64,000 nt of DNA from Armatimonadota bacterium (GCA_027451905.1 DAIDHV010000002.1:186001-250000), one strand, 5' to 3'; positions 9,536 through 18,760 are shown, numbered from the stretch's first letter. Made by a program: numbers and translations. The notes: generated from the letters alone by a model not told the origin.

Positions 9536-9666
9536 CTTTCCTTTTTGTCCATTCCGGAGCCGATGTACCGGCCAGTAGCATCGCAAGCTTCTAATGTGGG
9601 GCATTGCCGCTCTCACCTTTGGTAAAACTGTCCGACTACAAAACTGCAATCGGACAACTGATTTGG

Positions 9667-10533
9667 TTAGAGCTGATAACTCTGATGGGGGACCGGCTCC
9701 CCTTGAGCCGAGTTGGATACTGCTTCCCAAGATTCCCAAGTGGATATTCGGTCTGCGTAGTTCTGACGAATCCAAGGCAAAATCGCACTCCCCAAAATAA
9801 GTCGAAGGGGCGGATTCTCAGAATCTACTAGCTTGAACATCGCCTGAGGGGTGGCGGAAGGATCACCTCGCTCAATGCCTAACATGCGCTCCATGAATTG
9901 CGCACGCCCTTGAGAGTAAATATCTTGGCTTTCTGCAGCCTTAAACGACTGAGGACTTCCAAATTCAGTAGCGTAGGCACCGGGCTCTACGATCGTTACT
10001 TTGATGCCAAACTCCTTCACTTCAAGGGCGAGGCTCTCGTGGATCGCTTCAAATGCCCATTTCGACGAACAGTAGTATCCAATCAACGGCAGAGTCGTAT
10101 GGCCGAGCCCGCTCGAAACGCCTAGAATATGGCCATACCCTTGAGCCCGAAGCAATGGAAGTGCGGCCTGGATCACCGAAATGGCGCCGAGAATATTCGT
10201 CTCATAAAGCGCACGGATATCCCCTAGCTTGGCTTCTTCGATCATGCCCACAAGCGAATATCCAGCGTTGTTGACAACACAATCTAGCCTTCCAAAGTGC
10301 TGATGAGCGCTGTTGACCGCGTCGTGCACTTGTTGAGGGTTGGTGACATCAAGTTCAAGTAAGAGTGCTCTCTCACCATATTTTTCTTTTAGCGGCTTAA
10401 TACTTTTGAGGCTACGAGCCGTCACCGCGACTGAATCTCCACGCTCGAGGGCGGCTTCTGCCCAAATCCTACCAAATCCCCGGGAGGCGCCTGTAATAAA
10501 CCACACTTTGTTTGTACTGCTTACGTTTGACAT
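9667..10533 (-). CDS. Short-chain dehydrogenase/reductase (SDR)
   Basis: An NAD(P)-dependent oxidoreductase of the classical SDR type, 288 residues from the ATG at 10533. TGASRGFG (14-21) is the nucleotide-binding loop, NNAG is at 88-91, a serine pair is at 140-141, and the catalytic Y154-x3-K158 lies in YYCSSK. VEPGAYATEF follows as expected. The substrate is unknown; the closest general type is the 'SDR family oxidoreductase' often found beside a TetR repressor. The frame extends to a TTG at 10545, but the ATG is more likely. It is divergent from the TetR gene with an operator between them, so it is probably the repressed target. Confidence 0.88.
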   Translation of the reverse strand: MSNVSSTNKVWFITGASRGFGRIWAEAALERGDSVAVTARSLKSIKPLKEKYGERALLLELDVTNPQQVHDAVNSAHQHFGRLDCVVNNAGYSLVGMIEEAKLGDIRALYETNILGAISVIQAALPLLRAQGYGHILGVSSGLGHTTLPLIGYYCSSKWAFEAIHESLALEVKEFGIKVTIVEPGAYATEFGSPQSFKAAESQDIYSQGRAQFMERMLGIERGDPSATPQAMFKLVDSENPPLRLILGSAILPWIRQNYADRISTWESWEAVSNSAQGEPVPHQSYQL

Positions 10534-10543
10534 GTTCTTGCCC

Positions 10544-10627
10544 AATTGTTCCGTCTTTGTCTCACCTAAAATCAGGTATGTTTAAAAAGTGGAACAATGC
10601 ACCGAATTATACGGAACATTGTTCCGT
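10544..10627. promoter_or_regulatory. TetR-family operator region between SDR and TetR genes
   Basis: The divergent promoter region holds a perfect 17-nt palindrome, ACGGAACATTGTTCCGT, at 10611-10627. Two more half-sites of the same word flank it: GGAACAAT at 10591-10598 and ATTGTTCC at 10545-10552. Repeated GGAACAAT words placed to cover both divergent promoters are what an autoregulated TetR repressor needs. Binding by the adjacent protein is inference. Confidence 0.7.
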
Positions 10628-10670
10628 TTTGTCAACTTTCTGTCTTCTCCACCTCGAAAAGGAGTGAATG

Positions 10671-11291
10671 ATGAGCCAAGACGCGCGTGAAGGTCATTCA
10701 GCCCAACCCGTCGAATCAATCTCTGAACGTCGATTGCGTCCCGACGCACAGCGAAAAATGGGTGCGATCTTGGAAGCGGCATTTGTCGTTTTTGCAAATT
10801 CCGGCGTGGATGCTCCTGTTCGATTGATTGCGAAAATGGCAGGGGTGGGGTCGGGCACCATTTATCGGCACTTTCCTCAACGCTCTGATCTGATTGCAGC
10901 AGTCTTTCGAAGCCAAATCGACGCCTGTGTTACCGCAGCCCTCGAACTGTCCCAAAAAAATGATCCCCTAACCGCTCTTACCCGTTGGCTCAAACGATAT
11001 TCGGAGTTTATCGCCACCAAGCGAGGCTTAGGAAACGCGCTCCATTCAGGTGAGCCAGCCTATGAAGGGTTGATGGATTACTTTAAGATCCGACTCTGTC
11101 CAACTCTGAAAGCACTTCTTGAAGCGGCAGAAGCGAGCGGTCAGATTCGGGAGGGTGTGAATCCTGATGATCTGCTAATTGCCACCGCTAATTTATGCCA
11201 CACTTCGCAAGTCAACGACCCGGAACACTCGCAAAGAATGATCGCACTCCTCATCGATGGAATCCGATTTGGTGCCAAGCGATCATCGTAA
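10671..11291 (+). CDS. TetR-family transcriptional repressor
   Basis: A 206-residue ligand-responsive repressor. The N-terminal helix-turn-helix has the form typical of the family: ILEAAFVVFANSGVDAPVR, then IAKMAGVGSGTIYRHFP. The remaining helices form a variable ligand-binding domain. The ATG at 10671 sits six nt after AAAAGGAG; the ATG at 10668 is too close to that ribosome site. It is transcribed divergently from the SDR gene, with a palindromic operator between them, so it most likely represses itself and the SDR. The inducer is unknown. The N-terminal 20 residues before the HTH are polar and probably disordered. Confidence 0.9.
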   Translation: MSQDAREGHSAQPVESISERRLRPDAQRKMGAILEAAFVVFANSGVDAPVRLIAKMAGVGSGTIYRHFPQRSDLIAAVFRSQIDACVTAALELSQKNDPLTALTRWLKRYSEFIATKRGLGNALHSGEPAYEGLMDYFKIRLCPTLKALLEAAEASGQIREGVNPDDLLIATANLCHTSQVNDPEHSQRMIALLIDGIRFGAKRSS

Positions 11292-11926
11292 CCGCACTTG
11301 ATGGATACCCTCTTTTAACCTCGAAGAGCGGGTTGTAGAGCTTGTTCTTTTGAGCACTTCTGCACACCACGATACGCAGGAACAGATCGTTCAAGGGTGC
11401 GGCCCTAGGTGGGTGTTGAGGAACGCAAAACCCACCTACCCTGGAAGGAGCCTGGACGCGATGTGAGGGTTTTTTGAACCTGAAAACCGTCTGGTTTCCG
11501 CGCAAATCAGACGGTTCAGTTGAACAATTGCCATGGAACGGCAATTGTTCAACACACTCCTCGTGCGCATGGGCATGCCATTCGGCGCCGATTCTGGCGC
11601 ATGTGCTAGCCAAAGACTTGCTAATTCCGTGCGATCGTTCAGAAGAAATCGCGCATTGAATTCCCGGTGCAAAACTTGAGGTTGTTCCAGATTGCGATCA
11701 CATATCTTTCCTTGAACAACCTCAATTAGTGAATGAAGCGTTGATTGATTGGATCCAAACTTAAGAATTGTTGCGCAAAGTTGAGGAGCCCTGTTGTGGT
11801 GTAAACGGCCCCCTTATTGACATTTGGTGTGCTTAAAACGCCCACGCAAAGAAATAATTCTTGTGCTACGGAGGCGGTGAAATCATACAAAAAGTGTAGT
11901 GAGCCGGGTACATTCAGCTTGACGGT
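11292..11926. other. 635-nt non-coding block with four strong inverted repeats
   Basis: No convincing gene lies here. Four inverted repeats stand in a row: TAGGTGGGT/ACCCACCTA (11406-11414, 11430-11438); AACCGTCTG/CAGACGGTT (11485-11493, 11508-11516); GTTGAACAATTGCC/GGCAATTGTTCAAC (11519-11532, 11540-11553, a perfect 14-bp stem with a 7-nt loop); and TTGAGGTTGTTC/GAACAACCTCAA (11676-11687, 11714-11725). None is followed by a T-run. The block could be a structured RNA, a decayed mobile element or a REP-like cluster. Confidence 0.6.
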
Positions 11927-14383
11927 ATGATCATCTCTCTGCTTGCCTCATGTGCGGCCCCACTCATCCCCATAATGCCAGCCGAAGCAACTCAAGAAAC
12001 CGGCATCCCGGTTCTTCCGCCCCTCAAGACCCAAGACGGCAACCTTGTCCTTTCTGTCGATCGAGGCTCAGTTTTCAACCTGTGGGTGAGAGGAAGATCT
12101 GTCGGTTCGAACACTTCCCCTCTATGTAGTGGAATCAAGGTAGACGGCAAGTGGTACACGTCCCAAAATCTCGAGGCACCGCCAATCATCAAAAGATTTA
12201 AAAATGGATTAAAAATTTCCAGAATTGAATATGGCGGCGGTGGAGTCACCGTCTCCGAAATTTGGACTTTAAGCACCTCCAAAGATGCAATTCGATGGCG
12301 CATTGAACGCAAGTATCTATCTGCCGGGAATTTGGATGACACGGCAATGCCAAAGATGACCTTTGCAGGAATGAACACCTGGACTGGCGCCATCCTTGGG
12401 ACAGGAGGCGTTGCGTGGGGCAAATTGTTTGATCAGTTCAATGCCACATACGGAATTCATACAAATTCTGCTACGTTTTGGAACCCCGACCTCAAGGACT
12501 GTTTGAAGGTCGTTTCAAGCGGACCTTTGGGTAGCCATCAAGCTTTATGTTTCACAAGAGAACCCAATAATGACTTTTCAATGTCCGTTGAACCAACTAA
12601 AACGAAACTCCTTCCCAGAAAAGGGCACTATCGCTACCTCAAGAATTCTCAAGATATTTGGGCGAGCTTTCCAGTGACAAAGAATGAAACGATCAGCACC
12701 ACAGTTCTTTTGACAAGTCCTAACTATCAATCCACATTTGGTAGAGGCGACTTTAAAGGACTCGACACGGATGCAATTACTAACATAATGAACACAATTG
12801 GAAGGATCGGTGACATAGATGACAAGCTTATGGGTAGCAACGGCTGGTACAGCGGATACATTTGCCTGCATGAGCCCTGGATAGCCCAAATGGGGATTGC
12901 CATTGATGATCCAAATTACATTAAGAATTACGCGAAGGCTCTTAACTATTATCGAGATCACGCGCTTCAACCAGATGGAATGGTAAAGTCAAGATGGTGT
13001 TATGGTTCTTACGATGCTCAGCCTGGGACCTATGACAAATACGGATTTTATGAAGCTCAATGGGGCCGGTTAGAGGACACTCAGAGCTCATACGTCACCG
13101 ATGTCGCCAACGAGTTCGACCTCAACGGAAGCTTGCGTTGGGTTAAGGGCCAAAAAGCGGCTTGTGAATCTGCCCTTCAATTCCTTTTAAACCGAGATAC
13201 TAACGGAAACCATTTGGTGGAAATGGTCCCGAATTCCGAAAAGGACCGCCGCTCAAGTGACTGGCTTGATATCGTATGGGCCTCTTACGAGAACGCCTTT
13301 GTTAACGCTCAACTCTATGGAGCCCTCCTGCAATGGGCAAGGGTTGAAAGTCTCCTTGGCGATGCATCCAAAGCCGCATACTATCGCGATTACGCTGGAA
13401 AATTAAAGACAAGTTTTAACAAACCAATTTCCGAAGGCGGATTCTGGAACCCTGATAAGGGGTGGTATATCTACTGGCGCGACAAAGATGGTTCAGTTCA
13501 CGGTGACAATCTCACTTTAGAAGTGAATCTTACTGCCCTTTCGGTTGGAATTTGTGATGATCCTCATCGGCGTGAACGATTGCTTGACGTCATAGAGACG
13601 GCTATGAAGAAGGAAAACCTTCTGATTTGGCCATCTTGCATGTACCCATTTGCTCCCGGAGAAGCAGCTAATACTCATTGGCCAGACTATGAAAATGGTG
13701 ACATCTTCCTTTCTTGGGGAGAAGCAGGCGTTCATGCTTACGCTCCGACCCAACCCGAAGTTGCACTTAAGTATGTCAAGAACATTATAAGCCAATACAA
13801 CAAAGATGGACTCGCATTTCAACGGTATTCGCGAGCAGACGGTTCCGGCCAAGGGGACGATATCCTAGCTGGAAACTGCAACACGATCGTTGGGTTGTAT
13901 CGGGATATTTACGGAATTCAGCCAAAGTTTAATCGCCTCTATCTCGATCCTCACCTCACGCCACAGTTGAATGGTACTGTGGTTCATTATAATTTACGAG
14001 GTCAAAAGCTATCCATTGAGCTCGCGGTTGGTAACTATTCGGTAAGTTCCGGTGATCACTCAATTTCATGTCGGTACCCATTTGGGGTCTCGTTCCAGAA
14101 AAATGGGCTGACTTATTTTGCAGAAGACAGTGACTCACCAACGTTCAAGCTCGAGACTGAAGCACCAATTTCCTTATCCATGAATGGGTTAGGTCATGAA
14201 CTTCATTGGAGTTTGTCGAGTTCTAAAGCTAGTTTGGTGACTCAGACTTTCTACGGCCTTCAAGCGGGTACCTCGTTTGACCTGGTTGTTGATGGCAAGA
14301 AGGTGGCAACCATCAGCGCAGATCATCCGACTGCCAAGTTTGAGCTCAATTCCGGTTCAGCTCAAGAATTTGAGTTAAGGTGA
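11927..14383 (+). CDS. Secreted six-hairpin glycosidase-like protein
   Basis: An 818-residue exported protein. The short N-terminus MIISLLASCAAPLIP contains an LLASC lipobox-like site, so it may be a lipoprotein. Residues about 40-270 look like the beta-sandwich that precedes the barrel in many six-hairpin enzymes. Residues about 290-680 look like an (alpha/alpha)6 barrel: NGWYSGYICLHEPWIAQMG, SSDWLDIVWASYENAFVNAQ, GDNLTLEVNLTALSVG, and a carboxylate-rich NTHWPDYENGDIFLSWGEAG. The C-terminal 130 residues are again beta-rich. This architecture is shared by GH63, GH78, GH94 and GH95-like families; no single family can be named from the sequence alone. It is a single gene behind the structured non-coding block. 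Confidence 0.7.
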   Translation: MIISLLASCAAPLIPIMPAEATQETGIPVLPPLKTQDGNLVLSVDRGSVFNLWVRGRSVGSNTSPLCSGIKVDGKWYTSQNLEAPPIIKRFKNGLKISRIEYGGGGVTVSEIWTLSTSKDAIRWRIERKYLSAGNLDDTAMPKMTFAGMNTWTGAILGTGGVAWGKLFDQFNATYGIHTNSATFWNPDLKDCLKVVSSGPLGSHQALCFTREPNNDFSMSVEPTKTKLLPRKGHYRYLKNSQDIWASFPVTKNETISTTVLLTSPNYQSTFGRGDFKGLDTDAITNIMNTIGRIGDIDDKLMGSNGWYSGYICLHEPWIAQMGIAIDDPNYIKNYAKALNYYRDHALQPDGMVKSRWCYGSYDAQPGTYDKYGFYEAQWGRLEDTQSSYVTDVANEFDLNGSLRWVKGQKAACESALQFLLNRDTNGNHLVEMVPNSEKDRRSSDWLDIVWASYENAFVNAQLYGALLQWARVESLLGDASKAAYYRDYAGKLKTSFNKPISEGGFWNPDKGWYIYWRDKDGSVHGDNLTLEVNLTALSVGICDDPHRRERLLDVIETAMKKENLLIWPSCMYPFAPGEAANTHWPDYENGDIFLSWGEAGVHAYAPTQPEVALKYVKNIISQYNKDGLAFQRYSRADGSGQGDDILAGNCNTIVGLYRDIYGIQPKFNRLYLDPHLTPQLNGTVVHYNLRGQKLSIELAVGNYSVSSGDHSISCRYPFGVSFQKNGLTYFAEDSDSPTFKLETEAPISLSMNGLGHELHWSLSSSKASLVTQTFYGLQAGTSFDLVVDGKKVATISADHPTAKFELNSGSAQEFELR

Positions 14384-14759
14384 AGAACTTGGCTTTTTCG
14401 GACATTTCTAGGGAACCTTTTGGCGAATTGAACCCTAAGAATGAGGTTCATAGAATTTCTTGTATGCAATCACGACGTACTGCGGTTCGGTCTAGGTACA
14501 AGTTGCTAAAGTTCTTTCACTATTGAGCAGTCTTTCCAAGGCACCTCATTTTCAAATGCCCCTTCAGGGTGATACGAGAATATGCCACCCATGTCTGCGG
14601 AACATCCTATTACCTATCTGTCAGAACGTACTAGTTGTCCATATTGGAGGCATGGGTGACACTTCATTCCCGAGCCATCCGTTACACATTGAGTTCTGAA
14701 GGGGATGAAATCTCTCCATTTCCTGCATTCTGCTCCCCTCAATGCTATGATGAACAGGG
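14384..14759. other. Intergenic stretch without a recognisable feature
   Basis: 376 nt between the six-hairpin glycosidase and the next gene. It has no open frame with coding character, no strong T-tailed hairpin and no tRNA-like fold that I can see. GCCACCCATG near 14586 and CATGGGTG near 14650 form a distant inverted pair of doubtful meaning. Confidence 0.5.
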
Positions 14760-15539
14760 ATGCCGTTTTTTGAATCAATCAAGCGGGCGCTGCGGAGCGT
14801 AGAACCCTACATTGAAGCAGCAGTTGACGCGGTAGCCGACGGAACATTGCCGCCCGGTAAAAAAGCCTACTTAGACTCAGTAGCAGCGCGGTTAGACATG
14901 AGCCCCCAAGAACGGGCGGCTGCCAACACCCATGCCATCGAGCGAATGATCCAGCAAGCCATCAATGAAAACGCGGTCAACCCGCCGCAAATGGCGCGAA
15001 TCAACAGCGCCGGCAAGTGCCTAGCCGTTGACTCCAAATCTCTTTCTCCTTCCATCACCGCTCGCCTGAACCACGTCTTACAAATGCAACAAATAGCCGC
15101 CGGCCATCTGCCGGTTCTGCCGGTTGGCACCACTCCTCTATCCCTTCAAGCGGGAGAAGACGCCCACTTTGCCACCAATTGCCACGTGACTCAAGAAAAA
15201 GTGGTTGGAAGGGAGTATCACGGCCATAGCGGGGGACCCAGTTTTCGAATTTGCCGAGGAGTTAGCTACCGTTTAGGCAGCTATAGCGGAAGGTCCGTGC
15301 CGATCACAAAGGATGTGGTGGTCAGCCGAGGACTTCTTATCCTAACCTCTAAACGCGCCGTCTACTTAGCCGACAAAATTGGCTTCAATGCCGATTGGAG
15401 CAAGGTCAATGCGGTTGTGCCGTACTCTAACGCTATCGAGTTTTACTTTACTAACAAGCAAAATGCTTCTCGTTTACTCTATGATCAACACGAAGATGCC
15501 TCGTATATCGAGGCAATCTGTGCTCATTTACTCAAATAG
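14760..15539 (+). CDS. Unknown protein with C-terminal PH/GRAM-like domain
   Basis: 259 residues, no signal peptide or membrane segment. The N-terminal half is helical (PYIEAAVDAVADGTLPPGKKAYLDSVA and an Ala/Gln-rich stretch to about 120). The first part recalls the EF-hand-like or TerB-like segment that starts several bacterial stress proteins. The C-terminal half holds a small beta-barrel pattern: GEDAHFATNCHVTQEK, a Gly/Ser-rich turn (GHSGGPSFRICRGVSYRLG), then GLLILTSKRAVYLAD and VNAVVPYSNAIEFYF. That GxLxLTxKRxxY segment is typical of PH- or GRAM-like domains. Function unknown. The start ATG is at 14760, right after AACAGGG. Confidence 0.7.
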   Translation: MPFFESIKRALRSVEPYIEAAVDAVADGTLPPGKKAYLDSVAARLDMSPQERAAANTHAIERMIQQAINENAVNPPQMARINSAGKCLAVDSKSLSPSITARLNHVLQMQQIAAGHLPVLPVGTTPLSLQAGEDAHFATNCHVTQEKVVGREYHGHSGGPSFRICRGVSYRLGSYSGRSVPITKDVVVSRGLLILTSKRAVYLADKIGFNADWSKVNAVVPYSNAIEFYFTNKQNASRLLYDQHEDASYIEAICAHLLK

Positions 15540-15615
15540 CGCATAAAAACATTCACATCTATAGCATGTTATTCAACCGGCAAACACGCACCGTTTGCTG
15601 CCATGATGGAAGTGA

Positions 15616-16098
15616 CTAACGAGGAAAACCTGGCGAGTTTTTGATGAGGTAAGCCTGACCCTGGTGATACCCGGGGTGAAATCCAAAACGAGCAAACGCC
15701 CCTTCACCGGTGATCATCGGTCCCAAAGCACTTTTGAGTTCTTTTTGACGCATTGCAGGTTCTGCCGCATCAATAAGTGGCTGCACAGATTCTGAGCCAA
15801 GCTTCAGGGCATCACTCACCAACTCTGGTGTGATTTCAGCTTTGTCAAATGGAAACGGCTCTTTATTGACCACCCCTTGGGTTGCAGCTTTGGCAACTTT
15901 TTGGGCAAACCCCTCCAATTGTGTGCCTAAAAGTTGGCTTCCAAACGAAAGCTCAACCCCCGCAACATGAAGGGCCATCTCTCCAATTGTCAAGGCACCT
16001 GGGTAAATCCGCCAGTTGAGCTGCTCTGAATTGAGATTGCCAATTTCATCAACAAATCGCTTTCGTGATAGAACCCATGCATGTGAAAAATCACTCAT
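15616..16098 (-). CDS. DinB-fold protein (DinB/YfiT-like putative metalloenzyme)
   Basis: 160 residues forming the four-helix DinB fold, whose members are metal-dependent thiol transferases or hydrolases, or unknown. The family's two metal-ligand regions are visible: MALHVAGVE after helix 2, and GFHPGYHQGQAY near the C-terminus, giving three His ligands. The N-terminal motif of LNSEQLNWRIYPGALTIGEMA is also typical (a 'W....G..s.gell.H' pattern). The gene stands alone, convergent with the unknown gene at 14760, and a biological substrate cannot be suggested. Confidence 0.82.
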   Translation of the reverse strand: MSDFSHAWVLSRKRFVDEIGNLNSEQLNWRIYPGALTIGEMALHVAGVELSFGSQLLGTQLEGFAQKVAKAATQGVVNKEPFPFDKAEITPELVSDALKLGSESVQPLIDAAEPAMRQKELKSALGPMITGEGAFARFGFHPGYHQGQAYLIKNSPGFPR

Positions 16099-16341
16099 GG
16101 TTGCAGTTTACCGAGAACTTATCGGGACTCCGTTAACCCCACAATAGCTTGCTTCACTCACAAAAATCGGTCCAGTATGGAACCTAGAAACCGACCGTGC
16201 TTGCAACCAGAAGATCCTCCACTTTGTGCCATTAAAACCACCTCTGGAAAATAAGGAACCTAAAAATGTTGACATTGGTCTACCAAGGCTGGTAACCTAT
16301 AGGTCGCTCGGGCTGGAAAGAGTTCAGTTTGGGCCTTTTTT

Positions 16342-17697
16342 ATGCCTACGAACAATGCCGAGCCGGTAAGACCAAGTCTTGCCCCAGGCCAAAAACCATA
16401 TCGTCGCCGCAACCGGTTCAAGAAGAACCGAATTGCGCAAGGGCCACCTGCAGTCCAGCCAAACAAGGTTAACGAAGATGCCACTTTTTTTGAACCCAGA
16501 GAGCCAATCCTCAATGGATTTACCCCTCTCGGTTTAAGCCAAAACTTACTTTACCGATTGCAAAGGGCAGAAATTACCGAGCCAACTCCAATCCAGGCTC
16601 AAACACTTCCCGCAACCATAGAGGGAAAAGACCTCATTGGAATTGCCCAAACCGGTACCGGAAAAACCCTCGCCTTTGCTCTTCCCATTTTTGCAAGACT
16701 TCAGCCAGGGCAAATGGCTTTAGTCCTAGCTCCAACCCGAGAGCTAGCCGAGCAGATCAGCAATACCTTTGTACTGCTTGGCAAAAGACCATCCCTGCTT
16801 ATTGGCGGAGCCTCATTTGGCAAGCAAATTCAAGACCTCAAGCGGCGGCAAGATATTATTGTTGCCACTCCGGGTCGACTGCTAGACCATCTTGATCGCG
16901 GCACAATCAGCCTTGATCAGGTTGCAATTGCAGTTCTTGATGAAGCCGATCGAATGCTTGATCTTGGCTTTTCTTCGGCTATCGAAGAAATCTTCTCGTT
17001 GACTCCGTTCGACAGGCAGACGCTTCTCTTCTCGGCAACTTTCCCTCGGTCCATTGCCGATCTTGCCCGAAAGTATCTTTCCGCTCCAGCCGAAGTCACC
17101 ATAGAAGCCGCAAGCCTTTCACCAGACTTGATCAAACAAGAATTAGTGTACGTAAAGCATGAGGATAAAATGAATCTTTATACTCACCTTCTTGATGAGC
17201 ACAAAGGTTCGGTTCTTGTTTTTAGCCGCACAAGGCACGGAGCAAGGAAACTCGCTGAATCCACAAGGCAGCTAGGACACACGGCAGCAGAAATGCACTC
17301 TGACCGCACCCTTGCCCAGCGCCGAGAGGCCCTCATGGCCTTTAAGAATGGCGAGAATCGAGTTCTTGTTGCAACCGATATTGCGGCAAGAGGCATTGAC
17401 GTCAAGGAGATTTCCTTGGTCCTCAATTTTGATCTTCCTGATAACCCTCAGGATTACGTCCATCGGATTGGTAGAACCGGTCGAGCCGGATCATCGGGAA
17501 CTGCAATTACCTTAGCAACACCAGATCAGCATCGAGACATCAGAGACATCGAGAAGATTCTTTGCCAAGAACTTCCCCTCTCTTCGCTTTCGCTTGCTTC
17601 CCCTCGCCAAAAGTCGGGAGAATCTCAACCCAAACCTTCAGGTAACCGCAGGCAGTTTAGGGGCCGATCTGGCCCTAGCCGCAAGTATTACCGCTAA
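16342..17697 (+). CDS. DEAD-box RNA helicase (RhlE-like)
   Basis: A 451-residue ATP-dependent RNA helicase, acting in the cytoplasm on rRNA or mRNA. All core motifs are present in order: GFTPLGLS and PTPIQAQTLP (Q motif), AQTGTGKT (102-109), PTRELAEQI, TPGRLLD, DEAD (200-203), SAT, VLVATDIAARGIDV, and HRIGRTGRAG. A basic N-terminus (PYRRRNRFKKNR) and a C-terminal Arg/Gly/Ser tail (NRRQFRGRSGPSRKYYR) are RNA-binding extensions common in RhlE and CsdA types. It is a single gene; the 243-nt upstream region is long enough for a structured, cold-responsive leader but I saw no defined element. Assignment to RhlE rather than CsdA or SrmB is by overall shape only. Confidence 0.93.
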   Translation: MPTNNAEPVRPSLAPGQKPYRRRNRFKKNRIAQGPPAVQPNKVNEDATFFEPREPILNGFTPLGLSQNLLYRLQRAEITEPTPIQAQTLPATIEGKDLIGIAQTGTGKTLAFALPIFARLQPGQMALVLAPTRELAEQISNTFVLLGKRPSLLIGGASFGKQIQDLKRRQDIIVATPGRLLDHLDRGTISLDQVAIAVLDEADRMLDLGFSSAIEEIFSLTPFDRQTLLFSATFPRSIADLARKYLSAPAEVTIEAASLSPDLIKQELVYVKHEDKMNLYTHLLDEHKGSVLVFSRTRHGARKLAESTRQLGHTAAEMHSDRTLAQRREALMAFKNGENRVLVATDIAARGIDVKEISLVLNFDLPDNPQDYVHRIGRTGRAGSSGTAITLATPDQHRDIRDIEKILCQELPLSSLSLASPRQKSGESQPKPSGNRRQFRGRSGPSRKYYR

Positions 17698-17710
17698 ACG
17701 ATCCGGCCAA

Positions 17711-17744
17711 GATGTCCTTGCCAGAATCCCTGTTCAAGGACATC
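17711..17744 (+). terminator. Hairpin after the DEAD-box helicase gene
   Basis: GATGTCCTTG (17711-17720) pairs perfectly with CAAGGACATC (17735-17744) across a 14-nt loop, 13 nt past the stop codon. There is no T-run after it, so it may protect the 3' end or terminate weakly between two convergent genes. Confidence 0.5.
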
Positions 17745-17791
17745 TGCCTGCCCATCGCCTCCCCGCTTTGGGTGCTTAGGAAGACCAGCTC

Positions 17792-18760
17792 TTAATAGAT
17801 TTCATCCGGAAGCAATTTCACATAACGAATGTGGGTTGTTTGCCAAGTGTAGGAGAGGTGGATCGCTCCGTCGACTCCCTGTATCACGGCGGGGTAAGAA
17901 AACTGGCCCTTGTCCGTTTCTAAATCTATCCGTCGTTCCCAATGCAGCCCATCGGTGGAGACCGCAACACTAAGCGGAGTCCGCGCTTGGGTTGAGGGAT
18001 TATAAACCAACAGAAACCGACCATCTTTCAGGGTCAGGGCGTCCGTACCAGAATTTGGATTTTCAACGGGAAGCAATCTCATTGGGCCCCAACTCTTGCC
18101 CTCATCTCGGGACTCAATAGTAAACATCCTTTCATTTTGAGTTCTGCCGATGGCCTGGAGCATTCCATTCTTGTGAATCAAAAGGCTGGGCTGGATTGCA
18201 CCAATTTCACTTGGATCGTTGCAATCAGTGGTTTTCCACCAAATGCCTTCTGCGCCCTCATCTGGCTGAAATCTCTCAAAATGGACCTTCCATCCACCCA
18301 ATTCTGCGCTGGAAGCACACAAAATGGTGCCGTCTTTCAACTCCACCGGCTTGTTCTTGACGGGACCGAAAATACCTTCTGGCAAGTCATGGGAGTCAGT
18401 CCACGATTTGCCAAAATCAATGGACTTCTTCACCCTTCCATGCCACAAAGACGGTTCGGTTCCTACCTTGTAGAATAGGTAAAGAACGCCTTTGGAATCC
18501 AGAAACAAAACGGGATTGTAACATGAACTTCGCTTTAATGGGTCCTCCGCTGTTGCCACCAAATGAGGATGACTCCACATCCCATTCTCCTTTCTAGATA
18601 GCCAGATCCCAACATCCGAGCACCCTTCGTAACTACCACCAAACCAAACCACAATAAGTTCACCATTGACCTCGCAAAGGGAGGATGCGTGGCAAAACGG
18701 TGTTGGAGGATTCTTGCATACAGACTCAGTTTGCACAATATAACTTACAACTATACTCAA
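17792..18760 (-). CDS. Sialidase/BNR-repeat glycosidase-like protein
   Basis: A 322-residue six-bladed beta-propeller of the sialidase superfamily. Asp-box repeats are visible as SIDFGKSWTD, SRDEGKSWG and STDGLHWE. ELIVVWFGGSYEG, SCYNPVLF, GAIQPSLLIHKNGML and FSYPAVIQGVDGAIHLSYTW form the blade edges found in the bacterial exo-alpha-sialidase-like (Sialidase_2) family. Many such proteins act on sugars other than sialic acid. No signal peptide is visible, so it may be cytoplasmic. The frame begins at a TTG (18760); a GTG at 18736 is an alternative and the N-terminus is uncertain. Confidence 0.78.
   Translation of the reverse strand: MSIVVSYIVQTESVCKNPPTPFCHASSLCEVNGELIVVWFGGSYEGCSDVGIWLSRKENGMWSHPHLVATAEDPLKRSSCYNPVLFLDSKGVLYLFYKVGTEPSLWHGRVKKSIDFGKSWTDSHDLPEGIFGPVKNKPVELKDGTILCASSAELGGWKVHFERFQPDEGAEGIWWKTTDCNDPSEIGAIQPSLLIHKNGMLQAIGRTQNERMFTIESRDEGKSWGPMRLLPVENPNSGTDALTLKDGRFLLVYNPSTQARTPLSVAVSTDGLHWERRIDLETDKGQFSYPAVIQGVDGAIHLSYTWQTTHIRYVKLLPDEIY

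Noticed and set aside
11436-11672. 78-residue minus-strand frame in the structured block
   Set aside because: Composition follows the inverted repeats; no ribosome site, no family resemblance.
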